A DNA stretch of 42,643 nt from Lachnospiraceae bacterium (GCA_017614155.1 JAGACK010000005.1:1-42643); one strand, 5' to 3'. Numbered from the stretch's first letter, positions 25,701 through 35,229 are shown. The notes: generated by a model from the sequence alone, not told the origin. Program-made: numbers and translations.

Positions 25701-25785
25701 GCGGAAGTGTCGGAACTGGCAGACGAGCAAGACTAAGGATCTTGTGCATACTACTTGCGTGTGGGTTCAAGTCCCATCTTCCGCA
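25701..25785 (+). tRNA. tRNA-Leu, anticodon AAG
   Basis: Acceptor stem GCGGAAG (25701-25707) with CTTCCGC, discriminator A at 25785. The anticodon stem CAAGA/TCTTG encloses CTAAGGA, giving anticodon AAG. A long type II variable arm is present, and the T-arm loop is TTCAAGT. CCA is not encoded (ACT follows). The first anticodon base would be inosine after editing, reading CUU/CUC. Single-gene unit with its own promoter and terminator. Confidence 0.95.
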
Positions 25786-25795
25786 CTAAAAAGAA

Positions 25796-25826
25796 ACACC
25801 CCGGTAATGATACTGGGGTGTTTTTT
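25796..25826 (+). terminator. Intrinsic terminator of tRNA-Leu
   Basis: ACACCCCGGTA (25796-25806) pairs with TACTGGGGTGT (25811-25821) with one G-T wobble and a 4-nt loop, followed by TTTTTT. Confidence 0.92.
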
Positions 25827-25874
25827 GTGCCGGCTCACCCTATCTTCCGTCTCCCAACAGCATACAGACTGTGT

Positions 25875-25880
25875 TATAAT
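25875..25880 (+). promoter_or_regulatory. Candidate -10 element for the sensor kinase gene
   Basis: A perfect TATAAT, 46 bases before the start codon, without a recognisable -35 at 16-18 bp. Confidence 0.35.
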
Positions 25881-25925
25881 GAATTCGTGGCATCAGTTTT
25901 TTGAAAGGACGGACACAGGCTTAAA

Positions 25926-28900
25926 ATGTATCAGATAGTACTTGCGATTCAGATAACCAGCATAGCAGCGCTTTTTGTCGAGGCTGTCGTGGTATTCAGA
26001 AACTGGAGGAGTACCACGCATTCATGGCTGTTTTTAAGCTGCGCGGCAACCCTTGTAAACAACATAGGGTATTTTTTCGAGCTTATCAGCAGTACGGAAG
26101 CAGAATATGTGACAGCATTGAAGATATCCTATTTCGGAAGGATATGGCTGCCGTTTGCCCTGTTCATGTTTGTTCTGGTTTTTGTGAAGGCAAAGATACA
26201 GAATCTGACAAAGTATATCCTTTCGGTTATGAATATCATCACATATCTGATCGTCATTACCACAGACAGGACGGGATTATATTATAAGTACACTATGTTC
26301 TCGCATCAGGGAGACTTTCCGATCTTTTATCATATAGACGGAATCTGGCATTTCCTGTGGTCGGGAATGATTATTTTTTACGCCGTTTTCGGGATAATGC
26401 ACCTTGTGCTGGCATACCGCAGGGAAAAGAGATCGACTTCAAAAAAACGCATTCTTTATGTGATCTGCGCGGTCCTGACCCAGAGTCTCTTTTTTGTGAT
26501 CGAGTCTTTCAGGATCATCCCGTTTATCGAACAGGTCTATGATGTGACGATGCTGAGTTTTCCCATAGCGGCTGTTTTCATGCTTATCGCGATATTCCGT
26601 TATGACCTTCTTGATACTGAGGATCTTGCAAAGGAATATGTGGTAAATGAACTTTCGGAGTGCATCATAGCAACAGATGAGGATGATGTCGTCCGGTTTT
26701 ATAATAAATCCGCTCTGACTATTTTCCCTGCGCTTACGGCAAATCCCGAAAGCGTGATCAGAAGGATCAGGAGAAGGATCAGGACCGGCAAGCCCTTAAA
26801 GGTCAAAGGCAGGGTCTATTCGCCCGAAGAAAAGACACTGATGCAGAACGGCAATCCGGCGGGAGCGATATTCGCGCTTGTGGATGATACTGATCATTAC
26901 CGGTACATGACTGAGCTTGAAAAGCAAAAGAGCCTGGCAGATGCTGCAAACAAGGCAAAGTCTGCTTTTCTTGCAAATATGTCGCATGAGATCAGGACGC
27001 CCATAAACGCGGTGCTCGGAATGGATGAGATGATCCTTCGTGAAAGCAGGGAAAAGGATATCATTTCCTATGCTTCGGATATCAGGTCCGCCGGCCGTAC
27101 GCTCCTTTCGCTGATAAATGATATCCTGGATTTTTCAAAGATCGAAGAAGGCAGGATGGAGATTATCCCAACGCAGTACGAACTGTCATCGCTTATCGGG
27201 GACCTCGTGAACATGATAAGGAGCCGTGCGGAAAAGAAGGGCCTTGTATTTGAGGTGGAGGTGGAGGAGTCCATTCCGCATGTATTATACGGAGATGAGA
27301 TCAGGATCAAGCAGGTCGTGCTGAACCTTCTGACCAATGCAGTCAAGTATACTGAGGCGGGTACGGTGAAGCTGGAGGTCTTTCATGAAGAGCTTACGGA
27401 AGAAGAGATAAATCTGGGATTTACGATTTCCGATACCGGCATAGGCATGAAGGATGAGGATATGACGAAACTCTTTTCGCCTTTTTCCAGGATAGAGGAA
27501 AAGAGAAACCGTACGATCGAGGGAACGGGACTTGGCATGAGCATAGTGGAGAATCTGCTTGAGCTCATGGATTCAAAGCTTGATGTTTCAAGCGAATACG
27601 GGAAGGGATCGAAGTTCTCGTTTTCATTGAAGCAGAAGGTCATAAAGAACAGTCCCATCGGGGATTTTTCAGCCAGGTACGAAAGGGTAGTGCATTCGCC
27701 CGGTCAGTACAGGGAGCTTTTCCGCGCGCCGGATGCTCGTGTGCTTGTTGTGGATGATACCGAGGTGAACCTTACTGTCATCACAAATCTCCTGAAGGCA
27801 ACAAGGATAAGGGTAGACACTGTGCTTTCCGGAAAGGATGCCATAGCCGCCTGTACGAAGAATGATTATGATGTTGTCTTTATCGATCATATGATGCCGG
27901 AGATGGACGGCATAGAGACGCTTCATGAACTGAAAAAAATGGACCAGGCAGGGAAGGCTGCTCCGGTATATGTTGCGCTTACTGCAAATGCCGTATCGGG
28001 CGCAAGGGAAAGGTATCTGAATGAAGGCTTTTCAGATTACATTTCAAAACCGGTGGACGGGATCAGGCTAGAGGAACTGTTAAAGAGCTATCTGCCGAAA
28101 GAAAAGATCAGAGAGTATGTTCCGGATGAACGAAACGGTGTTGTTTCTGATAATAAAAACATACGCCGCGATATCCTTGTCGTGGATGATGATGAGGTCA
28201 TCTGCACTACCGTAAAGGCGATCCTCGGAAAAACTTTTGAGATTAAAAGCTGCATGGATGGCAATGAGGCTCTTATTATCGCAAAGAACGATCATCCTGA
28301 TCTCATACTGCTTGATATCAACATGTCCGGAATGAACGGATTTGAAGTGTTTGAAAAACTGAAGGCTGATCCTTCGACAAAGGATATCCCCGTGATGTAT
28401 ATCACTGCTGATGAGGACAGGGAAAAGGAGGCGTCCGCGCTCAGAAACGGGGCGCAGGATCTCATCAGAAAGCCTTTTGTTCCCGAGGTGCTCCTGCAGC
28501 GGTGTAAACGGACCATTGCCCTTGACAGGTATCAGAAGAACCTGCAGGGAGAAGTGGTTAAACAGACCGACAGGGCGGAAAGGCTCAATCAGGAGATGAT
28601 GTTTGCGCTTTCGCGGACCGTCGATGCGAAGGACCATTATACGAACGGTCACTCGGAGAGGGTGGCATCGTATTCTGCAGAGATCGCCAGGAGGCTTGGC
28701 AAGAGCTTTGAAGAGCAGAAAAAGATTTATGAGATGGGGCTTCTCCATGATATCGGAAAGATAGGAGTCCCGGAGGAGATCATAAACAAGACGGCAAAGC
28801 TTACCGATGAGGAATTTGAAAAGATCAAAGAGCATACCACCATCGGACATGAGATACTGAAAAACATCACTGACATGCCCGAGCTTTCAAACGGGGCGCG

Positions 28901-29867
28901 CTCGCATCATGAAAAGTACAACGGAAGCGGATATCCAGATCATCTTTCGGGTGATGCCATACCCGAGGAGGCGCGCATTATCTGTGTGGCTGACTGCTAC
29001 GATGCGATGACGAGTACCAGGACCTATTCAAAGCCCAAGGCTCAGGATGCAGTCAGGGCTGAGATAGAAAGGTGCAAGGGCACGCAGTTCGATCCCGTTG
29101 TTGCCGATGTCATGATAGCGATGATCGATGATGACACGGACTATATCATGAATGAGCAGAATGACGGCAGGACCGTCTGGAAGGGAAGGGAACTGCTCCT
29201 GAATCCCCATGCGGCAGCATACGATATGCATGAAAAGGATGAGGCGGAGTCTTCGGATCAGTCCGAAGACGGGACGGCAGCCGAAGTGCCTGCGTGGCTT
29301 TGTGACATACCGCAGATCGATATAAAGGCCGGCGTGGCCAACTGCGGATCAGAGGACAGCTTCCTTTCGGTGGTAAAGGTATTTCATCAGACCGCGGCAT
29401 CAAAGGCGGACGAGATAGAAAGGCTTCATGATGAAGGCGATATCGAAAACTATACCATCAGGGTCCATGCCCTGAAAAGCTCGGCGCGCATAATAGGAGC
29501 ATCAAAGCTTTCGGAAATGGCAAGAAAGCTTGAAGAAGCCGGAAAGGAAAATGACAGGGGATACATAGATGCCAATACAGGAGAAATGCTGGCAGCCTAC
29601 CGGGAGCTTGACGGCAGGCTTTCTGCAGGGGATGAAGAAAGGAAAGAAGGCCCTGTCCTTTCGGAAGATGCGCGCAGGGATGCCTTTAATACCATATCCG
29701 AGATTGCAGGCAGCATGGACTTTGGAATGATGGAGGACCTTTTGGCTGAACTTGACGGTTACGCGCTTTCAGAAGAGGACAGCGGGTTTCTTTCGGATAT
29801 CAGGAACAGCCTTATGAAGCTGGACTGGGACAGGATCACGGATATATGCAAAAGCGCATTGAAGTGA
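25926..29867 (+). CDS. Hybrid sensor histidine kinase with two receivers, HD-GYP and Hpt domains
   Basis: A 1313-residue multidomain regulator. A 7TM N-terminal sensor region (1-225) is followed by a short PAS-like segment (about 240-325). HisKA phospho-His is H354 in MSHEIRTP. HATPase_c has N471 in LLTNAVKY, DTGIGM (503-508) and GTGLGMSI (533-540). The first receiver has acceptor D654 in FIDHMMPEMDG; the second has D797 in LLDINMSGMNG. HD-GYP (about 890-1070) has H940-D941 and HHEKYNGSGYP (994-1004), so its metal and c-di-GMP phosphodiesterase motifs look intact. The Hpt domain (about 1140-1205) has H1181 in VHALKSSAR. It could run a whole phosphorelay and end in c-di-GMP breakdown within one chain. 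No ligand or cognate regulator is evident; the two-receiver protein at 35293 is one candidate. The ribosome binding site is weak. Confidence 0.95.
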   Translation: MYQIVLAIQITSIAALFVEAVVVFRNWRSTTHSWLFLSCAATLVNNIGYFFELISSTEAEYVTALKISYFGRIWLPFALFMFVLVFVKAKIQNLTKYILSVMNIITYLIVITTDRTGLYYKYTMFSHQGDFPIFYHIDGIWHFLWSGMIIFYAVFGIMHLVLAYRREKRSTSKKRILYVICAVLTQSLFFVIESFRIIPFIEQVYDVTMLSFPIAAVFMLIAIFRYDLLDTEDLAKEYVVNELSECIIATDEDDVVRFYNKSALTIFPALTANPESVIRRIRRRIRTGKPLKVKGRVYSPEEKTLMQNGNPAGAIFALVDDTDHYRYMTELEKQKSLADAANKAKSAFLANMSHEIRTPINAVLGMDEMILRESREKDIISYASDIRSAGRTLLSLINDILDFSKIEEGRMEIIPTQYELSSLIGDLVNMIRSRAEKKGLVFEVEVEESIPHVLYGDEIRIKQVVLNLLTNAVKYTEAGTVKLEVFHEELTEEEINLGFTISDTGIGMKDEDMTKLFSPFSRIEEKRNRTIEGTGLGMSIVENLLELMDSKLDVSSEYGKGSKFSFSLKQKVIKNSPIGDFSARYERVVHSPGQYRELFRAPDARVLVVDDTEVNLTVITNLLKATRIRVDTVLSGKDAIAACTKNDYDVVFIDHMMPEMDGIETLHELKKMDQAGKAAPVYVALTANAVSGARERYLNEGFSDYISKPVDGIRLEELLKSYLPKEKIREYVPDERNGVVSDNKNIRRDILVVDDDEVICTTVKAILGKTFEIKSCMDGNEALIIAKNDHPDLILLDINMSGMNGFEVFEKLKADPSTKDIPVMYITADEDREKEASALRNGAQDLIRKPFVPEVLLQRCKRTIALDRYQKNLQGEVVKQTDRAERLNQEMMFALSRTVDAKDHYTNGHSERVASYSAEIARRLGKSFEEQKKIYEMGLLHDIGKIGVPEEIINKTAKLTDEEFEKIKEHTTIGHEILKNITDMPELSNGARSHHEKYNGSGYPDHLSGDAIPEEARIICVADCYDAMTSTRTYSKPKAQDAVRAEIERCKGTQFDPVVADVMIAMIDDDTDYIMNEQNDGRTVWKGRELLLNPHAAAYDMHEKDEAESSDQSEDGTAAEVPAWLCDIPQIDIKAGVANCGSEDSFLSVVKVFHQTAASKADEIERLHDEGDIENYTIRVHALKSSARIIGASKLSEMARKLEEAGKENDRGYIDANTGEMLAAYRELDGRLSAGDEERKEGPVLSEDARRDAFNTISEIAGSMDFGMMEDLLAELDGYALSEEDSGFLSDIRNSLMKLDWDRITDICKSALK

Positions 29868-29888
29868 GACCGAAAATGATGATATGAT
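29859..29888 (+). promoter_or_regulatory. Candidate promoter for the lipoprotein gene
   Basis: TTGAAG (29859-29864), 18-bp spacer, TATGAT (29883-29888). The -35 overlaps the end of the kinase gene. Confidence 0.4.
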
Positions 29889-29929
29889 ACTATAGTTGTG
29901 TAATGCAATAAAGGAGGATGAAAAATATC

Positions 29930-30667
29930 ATGAAAAAAGTATTTGCATTATTGCTGACGGTGGTTTTGGCATCCGGTCTGTTATCCGGCTGCGGCAGTAC
30001 CGGAGCTTCAGAGGACAAAAAGGGTGAGGGAGTCATGACCTATGCCGAGTATGCGGCGGCTGACTTAAACAGCGAGGTCACGGTTGAGACCTATATCCAG
30101 GGAGCTAATTCCTGGTGGGACGGAAAGATTACTCTGTACACTCAGGACAAGGACGGAGCATATTTCATTTATGAGATGCCCTGCAGCGAGGAGGATGCCG
30201 CAAAGCTCGTTCCCGGAACCAAACTGAAGATCAAGGGATATAAATCCGAATGGTCCGGAGAGGTGGAGATTACTGATGCGACCTATGAGATCGAGGATGG
30301 ATCCTATATAGCGCCGGTAAAGGATGTTACGGATCTTTTGGGAAAAGATGAACTTGAAAACAGCATCAATCAGTTCGTGTCCTTTAAAGGACTTACCGTT
30401 GAAGCATCAAAGGATGCAAACGGAGAAGAGGCGCCTTTCCTTTACAACTGGGACGGCTCCGGAGAAGAAGGCAATGATGTGTATTTCAATGTGTCAAAGG
30501 ACGGCAATACCTATACCTTCCTTGTCAGATCATATCTGACCGGTCCCGATACGGATGTTTACAAGACGGCAAAGACGCTTCAGGTCGGGGATACGATAGA
30601 CTGCGAGGGATTCCTTTACTGGTATGAGGGGGCAAACCCGCACATAACATCGATCACGATCAAATGA
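29930..30667 (+). CDS. Secreted lipoprotein with OB-fold-like domain
   Basis: A lipoprotein signal (KKVFALLLTVVLASGLLSGC) ends in a lipobox whose Cys would be lipidated. The mature part (about 225 residues) opens with MTYAEYAAADLNSEVTVETY, then repeated short beta-strands such as GKITLYTQDKDGAYFIYEM and GTKLKIKGYKSEWSGEVEI. This is the look of an OB-fold of the NirD/BOF type, possibly two in tandem (about 35-120 and 130-245). I start at 29930; the ATG at 29918 touches the AAGGAGG site and is too close. It lies downstream of the kinase but has its own promoter-like site. The ligand is unknown. Its stop codon abuts that of the convergent binding-protein gene. Confidence 0.75.
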   Translation: MKKVFALLLTVVLASGLLSGCGSTGASEDKKGEGVMTYAEYAAADLNSEVTVETYIQGANSWWDGKITLYTQDKDGAYFIYEMPCSEEDAAKLVPGTKLKIKGYKSEWSGEVEITDATYEIEDGSYIAPVKDVTDLLGKDELENSINQFVSFKGLTVEASKDANGEEAPFLYNWDGSGEEGNDVYFNVSKDGNTYTFLVRSYLTGPDTDVYKTAKTLQVGDTIDCEGFLYWYEGANPHITSITIK

Positions 30668-32263
30668 TCAATTACGGCTGCTGGATCTTTTTATCCTTAT
30701 CACAAACAGTATGATGAGGAGCGTCCAGATCGCGGCCAGAGAAGACAGGAGAATAACGGAGGCTTTGGGCAGAGGACCCGGGGCCTCCTTTTTCATCGCC
30801 TTTGGAGAAACAGAGTCAAGCTTATAAAGGCTCCTGACATTTTCAAAGGTTTTTTCTATAAAGGCATCGTCCACCTTTGTATTTCGGAGGGTGGCTTTTG
30901 TGACATCTTCGATAAGTGCCCCGGCTGCTGTACGAAGTGAGGCGGAACCGTTAAATACCGGAGTGACAAAGGTGTTTTCCGTGTTATCAAGGAGAAGCTT
31001 TGTGGCATCAAGCTTTACGCTGTAGTGCATCGAATCCGTGCCGGGATGGGAAAGGTAGTCGGTGTATTCTTTGGAAGAACGAGCGCTTTCCGTTACGGGA
31101 ACATAGCCTTCTGTGGATGAGTATGCGATCTGCACATCATCAGTCAGCAGATACTGCGCAAAAAGCCATGAGGCAAGGACTTCGCCGGAATCCTCCTTGT
31201 TGAATATACAGATGGAGGGGCCCTGGGAGATCATCTTTGGATTGGATATATCATACTGGGGAATGGGACGGACTACAGTCTCAAAGGATACCCTGTTTTC
31301 TTCCGCTATGTCGGAAAGCGGAGCCTCGCTTCCCATCCATGTGGCGCCTGCGGTAGAGTCAGCCGCAAACAGGCACTGTCCCGCATCCAGGAAATTTGCG
31401 GGATAACCTGAGATCTTAAAGGTGGAGAAAGCTCCTGTTTTTGCGTGTCCGGCTACAGAAAGCAGTATATCCTTCGTTGTATCGTTAAAGATGTAGATAT
31501 TTCCGTCATCATCCGAATAAGGGGCATCCAGCTGCTTCAGTATGGATATCAGCATGTTATCCGTGGATTTATAGATGAACGGTATGAGTACTTTCTGGGA
31601 ATTGACGGCGTATGTTCCGTCATCTTTTTTTTCAAGCGCTTTTTCGGATACTTCCCATACATAATCCCAGGTAAGTACATCCGGGATTTCATAGCCCAGG
31701 GCATGTACCATGTCGGCGTTGATGTAAAGTACTTCGGTAGAACGCATGAACGGAAGGGCATAGAAACTTCCGTCCAGACGGCATTCATCCAGGAATTCCG
31801 GTATGATCTCCGAACGGGAGGGAGATTTAAACTGCAGCGAATTTCCGCCCAGACCGTAATCGGGATTGTCGATCAGTTCGTCGAGCGGTACCACGATGTT
31901 TATTCCTGTGTTGTAGGTGGCTATGTGGTCGGGATATGTGATGCATACATTGGGAGTTGTCCCTGTCGAGATATTTGTTATCACATCATTATAGATTCGT
32001 CCGTAATCGGTATACAGACGCAGGTTTACTTTAATGTTCGGGTAGAACTTTTCAAAATCGCGGATCGCATTTTTGTATACCTCCGTCTGGGTCTTGTTGG
32101 TGTCATTCTTTGCCCAGAAGGTTATCTCGTAATTTTTCGAATTGTCAAATCCCTCAGGAATCGTAAACTCCGGGAGACCTTTCTGTCCATGGCAGCCTGA
32201 AAGAAAAACAGATATGAGTAAAAACAGAAGCAGCAGTAAGAATTTTTCATGCAGATGTTTCAT
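30668..32263 (-). CDS. Carbohydrate ABC importer substrate-binding lipoprotein with C-terminal membrane helix
   Basis: A 531-residue family 1 solute-binding protein. The lipobox LSGC puts lipidated Cys at residue 24. The bilobal fold follows: ITFWAKNDTNKTQTEVYKNAIRDFEKFYPNI at the start, NVCITYPDHIATY, DGSFYALPFMRSTEVLYINADM in the hinge, then FAADSTAGATWMGSEAP. Unusually, after an AMKKEAPGPLPK linker it ends with a second hydrophobic helix (about 502-524) and a basic IKRSSSRN tail, so the protein would be tethered at both ends. Fourth gene of the minus-strand importer operon; its start overlaps the upstream permease by four bases. Confidence 0.9.
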   Translation of the reverse strand: MKHLHEKFLLLLLFLLISVFLSGCHGQKGLPEFTIPEGFDNSKNYEITFWAKNDTNKTQTEVYKNAIRDFEKFYPNIKVNLRLYTDYGRIYNDVITNISTGTTPNVCITYPDHIATYNTGINIVVPLDELIDNPDYGLGGNSLQFKSPSRSEIIPEFLDECRLDGSFYALPFMRSTEVLYINADMVHALGYEIPDVLTWDYVWEVSEKALEKKDDGTYAVNSQKVLIPFIYKSTDNMLISILKQLDAPYSDDDGNIYIFNDTTKDILLSVAGHAKTGAFSTFKISGYPANFLDAGQCLFAADSTAGATWMGSEAPLSDIAEENRVSFETVVRPIPQYDISNPKMISQGPSICIFNKEDSGEVLASWLFAQYLLTDDVQIAYSSTEGYVPVTESARSSKEYTDYLSHPGTDSMHYSVKLDATKLLLDNTENTFVTPVFNGSASLRTAAGALIEDVTKATLRNTKVDDAFIEKTFENVRSLYKLDSVSPKAMKKEAPGPLPKASVILLSSLAAIWTLLIILFVIRIKRSSSRN

Positions 32264-33102
32264 CCCTTTGTACCTCCGGAAGCTACTCCTTCCATTATCT
32301 TTCTTCGGAAGATGAGGAAAAGCACGATCAGCGGAAGTGAGATAATAACAACGGCAGCCATCATGGCAGGGATGTTCTCACGCCCGAAGCCGTTTTCACG
32401 GATCTCCTGTATCCCGTTTGATACCAGGAAATATGCCGGGTCATCAGTGATCAGACGCGGCCATACGAAAGAATTCCAGCACTCGATCACTTTGAGAATG
32501 GTGATGGTTATCATGGTAGGTCTGCAGATCGGTATCAGTACTTTCAGGAGATATTTCATGTCCGATGTGCCGTCAGCTTTCGATGCAAGATAGAGATCAT
32601 CCGGAACGCTCTCAAAGTTTTCCTTCAGAAGATAGATATAGAATACCGAAGTGACGGAAGGAAGTATCAGTCCGGCAAAAGTGTTTCGAAGCTGCAGGGT
32701 GGTTATGGTGGCATAATTAGTGATGATGACCAGTTCCGCGGGGATCATCATCAGGCTCAGAAACAGGGTGAACGCGATATTTTTCCCCGGAAAAGACAGT
32801 CTTGCAAATGCAAAGGCGGCAAGGGTTATGACCACGAGCATCAAAGCCGTTGTGATCACGGTAAAAATAAGAGTGTTGAAAAGATACTTTCCCAAAGGAA
32901 CTTCGGTAAATGCATCAACATAGTTCTGAAAAGTGGGATCCGATGCATAGAACTTTGGTATGTATTCTGTATTATACGATGCATAGCTTTTCAATGAAGT
33001 CAGGATCATCCAGTAAAACGGAAAGAGCACCAGAAGTGCCTGGAGCACAAGGATAATATATACAGGTATTTTTGAAAGTATGTTTCTTGTCTTTATATCC
33101 AT
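32260..33102 (-). CDS. Carbohydrate ABC importer permease, MalG-like
   Basis: A 280-residue inner permease with six helices. The EAA coupling loop is visible as YLASKADGTSDMKYLLKVLIPICRP. The N-terminus KTRNILSKIPVYIILVLQALLVLFPFYWMILTSLK is typical of the CUT1 MalG subgroup. It pairs with the MalF-like gene just upstream (six-base gap) and overlaps the binding-protein gene. Confidence 0.93.
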   Translation of the reverse strand: MDIKTRNILSKIPVYIILVLQALLVLFPFYWMILTSLKSYASYNTEYIPKFYASDPTFQNYVDAFTEVPLGKYLFNTLIFTVITTALMLVVITLAAFAFARLSFPGKNIAFTLFLSLMMIPAELVIITNYATITTLQLRNTFAGLILPSVTSVFYIYLLKENFESVPDDLYLASKADGTSDMKYLLKVLIPICRPTMITITILKVIECWNSFVWPRLITDDPAYFLVSNGIQEIRENGFGRENIPAMMAAVVIISLPLIVLFLIFRRKIMEGVASGGTKG

Positions 33103-33108
33103 GATCTT

Positions 33109-34011
33109 CTATCTTCCTTTGTTAATGGATGAACGGTCCTTTACGCCGAGGTTGATTACAGTGATCGTCAGTATTATCACAAAAAGGATGATGGCAGTTG
33201 CCGAAGCAAAAGACGGATAGCCGCCTGAGTTTCCGTAGAGCATGTCATAGATGTAGCCCACGATCGTATTCATGCCGGCGGAGTTCAGATCGGTCCCGAA
33301 TATGGCAACCTCATCGGAATATGCTTTGAAGGCACCGATAAATCCCGTGATCACAAGATAAAATATCATCGGCGAGATCATTGGAAGGGTTATTCTGAAA
33401 AAGATCCTGTAAGAAGGTGTTCCGTCCACCATTGCCGCATTATAATAAACCCGCGGAACTGATGCGAGCGCAGAGGTCAGGATCAGTATCTTGAAAGGAA
33501 GAACGACCCAGATGGTGTAAAAGCACATGACAAAAAGCTTCGCGCTGTAAGGGCCTTCGATGAAATCTATGGTGCTTCCGCCAAACAGATGGATCAGGTT
33601 ATTCACCAGCCCGTCGGAATAGGGAGTTTTCTTGAAAAGGATCATGAATATCAGGCCGACGGCAAGAGTGTTTGTCACATACGGAAGGAAAAAGAAAGTC
33701 TGGAACAGGTCGCGCAGCTTTTCTATGGAACTTAGGCACAGTGAGATGACAAGCGCGATTCCGGTCGAAAGTGGGACTGTGATCATCACTATCAGGAAGG
33801 TGTTCTTCAGTGCGGAAATGAAGTAGGGATCCCGGAGCACGTAGGAATAGTTGTATGTTCCGGTCCCGAAGTATGTGCCTGATGCAAAATTATAGCCTTC
33901 TTCGAAAGAGTACACGAAGACATCAAAAAGAGGGTAGATCATGAAAGCGCCGAGAAACAATATGGCAGGCAGGAGATAAAGCCATCCTTTGTACTTTTCC
34001 ATTCTTTTCAT
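33109..34011 (-). CDS. Carbohydrate ABC importer permease, MalF-like
   Basis: A 300-residue permease with six helices, starting MKRMEKYKGWLYLLPAILFLG. The EAA loop is YYNAAMVDGTPSYRIFFRITLPMISP. The ATG at 34011 lies one base after the ATPase stop, with GAGGT inside the ATPase end as ribosome binding site. The frame is open further upstream, but that stretch overlaps the ATPase gene and is not conserved-looking. The SxxPxxxI-type features place it in CUT1 (oligosaccharides or glycosides). Confidence 0.92.
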   Translation of the reverse strand: MKRMEKYKGWLYLLPAILFLGAFMIYPLFDVFVYSFEEGYNFASGTYFGTGTYNYSYVLRDPYFISALKNTFLIVMITVPLSTGIALVISLCLSSIEKLRDLFQTFFFLPYVTNTLAVGLIFMILFKKTPYSDGLVNNLIHLFGGSTIDFIEGPYSAKLFVMCFYTIWVVLPFKILILTSALASVPRVYYNAAMVDGTPSYRIFFRITLPMISPMIFYLVITGFIGAFKAYSDEVAIFGTDLNSAGMNTIVGYIYDMLYGNSGGYPSFASATAIILFVIILTITVINLGVKDRSSINKGR

Positions 34012-34012
34012 G

Positions 34013-35128
34013 CTATACCTCAAAGCGTATCCTGGCACCTGTTTTGCTGTCAAAAACAAAAACCTTTCCGGGCTTAAGGAAAAAGGCAGTGCGGGTCGTA
34101 TCAAAGTTCTTTACCGCGTCGGCGCTGACGATAGAACGCATCACGGGGCAGTCGTCAAAAAGTGAATCATGTTTTGATACTATGCTGACATCCCTGCCCA
34201 TTACTTCCGTCCGGGCATCGATGCATTTTAACGGGCCGTTTTCGTCCGGGATAAATCCTTCGGGACGGACAGCGACAACAACGGGTCCTTCAGCCTGACA
34301 GCTTTTAAGTTCCATCACCCGGTCTTTTCCGATGAACAGGCCTCCGTCAGATATGCTTCCTTCAAATACATTTATGGGAGGGGTTCCCAGAAATCTTGCC
34401 ACAAAAAGATTTTCAGGATCGTCATATACATCCTGCGGACTTCCGGACTGCATGAGGATTCCGTCCTTCATCAGAAGGATCAGATCGCAGATACTCATTG
34501 CTTCATCCTGATCGTGAGTTACAAATATGGTGGTGATCCCGGTTTCCTTTTGTATGCGGCGTATCTCTTCGCGTGTCTGAAGACGAAGCCTTGCATCCAG
34601 ATTTGAAAGGGGTTCATCGAGCAGGAGGACCCTTGGCATCTTTACAAGCGCCCTTGCGATCGCAACTCGCTGCTGCTGTCCTCCTGAAAGCTCCGAAGGA
34701 TGGCGGTCCATCAGATCGCCGATCTGGACCATTGCGGCGGCTTTGCTTACCCTTTCTGCCATCTCTTCTTTTGAAAGCTTTGCGTCCCCCTTAAGATTCT
34801 CAAGGGGAAAACGGATGTTTTTAAAAACCGTCAGATGCGGGTAAAGGGCATAGCTCTGAAACACCAGCCCGACACCGCGGTTCATGGCGGGAAGCTCAGT
34901 CACATCATCATCCCCGAAAAAGATCCGGCCTTCCGTGGGTTTTTCAAGTCCTGAGATTAGATTCAGCGTGGTTGATTTGCCGCAGCCGGAGGGTCCTAAA
35001 AGCCCGACGAGTTTACCGTCAGGTATATCAAAATCCAGATTGTTTACGGCGATGACATCCGTTCCGGCTTTTTTGTTTCTGTTCGGAAATCTTTTGGTCA
35101 GATTTTTCAGGATTATCTTCATTTTCAT
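34013..35128 (-). CDS. Carbohydrate ABC importer ATP-binding protein, MsmK/UgpC-like
   Basis: A 371-residue ATPase with Walker A GPSGCGKST (45-53), Q-loop VFQSYALYPHLTVFKNI, signature ELSGGQQQRVAIARAL, Walker B VLLLDEPLSNLD and H-loop FVTHDQDEAM. A C-terminal OB-type regulatory domain (about 240-371) has VVAVRPEGF and KPGKVFVFDSKTGARI. Having its own ATPase as first gene makes this a complete importer. Substrate not determinable; the operon lacks a linked hydrolase. Confidence 0.94.
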   Translation of the reverse strand: MKMKIILKNLTKRFPNRNKKAGTDVIAVNNLDFDIPDGKLVGLLGPSGCGKSTTLNLISGLEKPTEGRIFFGDDDVTELPAMNRGVGLVFQSYALYPHLTVFKNIRFPLENLKGDAKLSKEEMAERVSKAAAMVQIGDLMDRHPSELSGGQQQRVAIARALVKMPRVLLLDEPLSNLDARLRLQTREEIRRIQKETGITTIFVTHDQDEAMSICDLILLMKDGILMQSGSPQDVYDDPENLFVARFLGTPPINVFEGSISDGGLFIGKDRVMELKSCQAEGPVVVAVRPEGFIPDENGPLKCIDARTEVMGRDVSIVSKHDSLFDDCPVMRSIVSADAVKNFDTTRTAFFLKPGKVFVFDSKTGARIRFEV

Positions 35129-35200
35129 GAGCCCTTTCTATTTTATGATAATAACACAAAGAACCGGGCCGGAAAAGAAAAAGCACCCCGGGCCGTTTCG

Positions 35201-35229
35201 TTGAACTTTCATTGTGTATATGATAGTAT
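35201..35229 (+). promoter_or_regulatory. Candidate sigma-A promoter for the receiver gene
   Basis: TTGAAC (35201-35206), exact 17-bp spacer, TAGTAT (35224-35229), in the gap divergent from the importer operon. Confidence 0.55.

Noticed and set aside
31445-32200. Long plus-strand frame opposite the substrate-binding protein (251 codons)
   Set aside because: No recognisable motifs; the minus-strand frame has a lipobox, fold signature and operon context.
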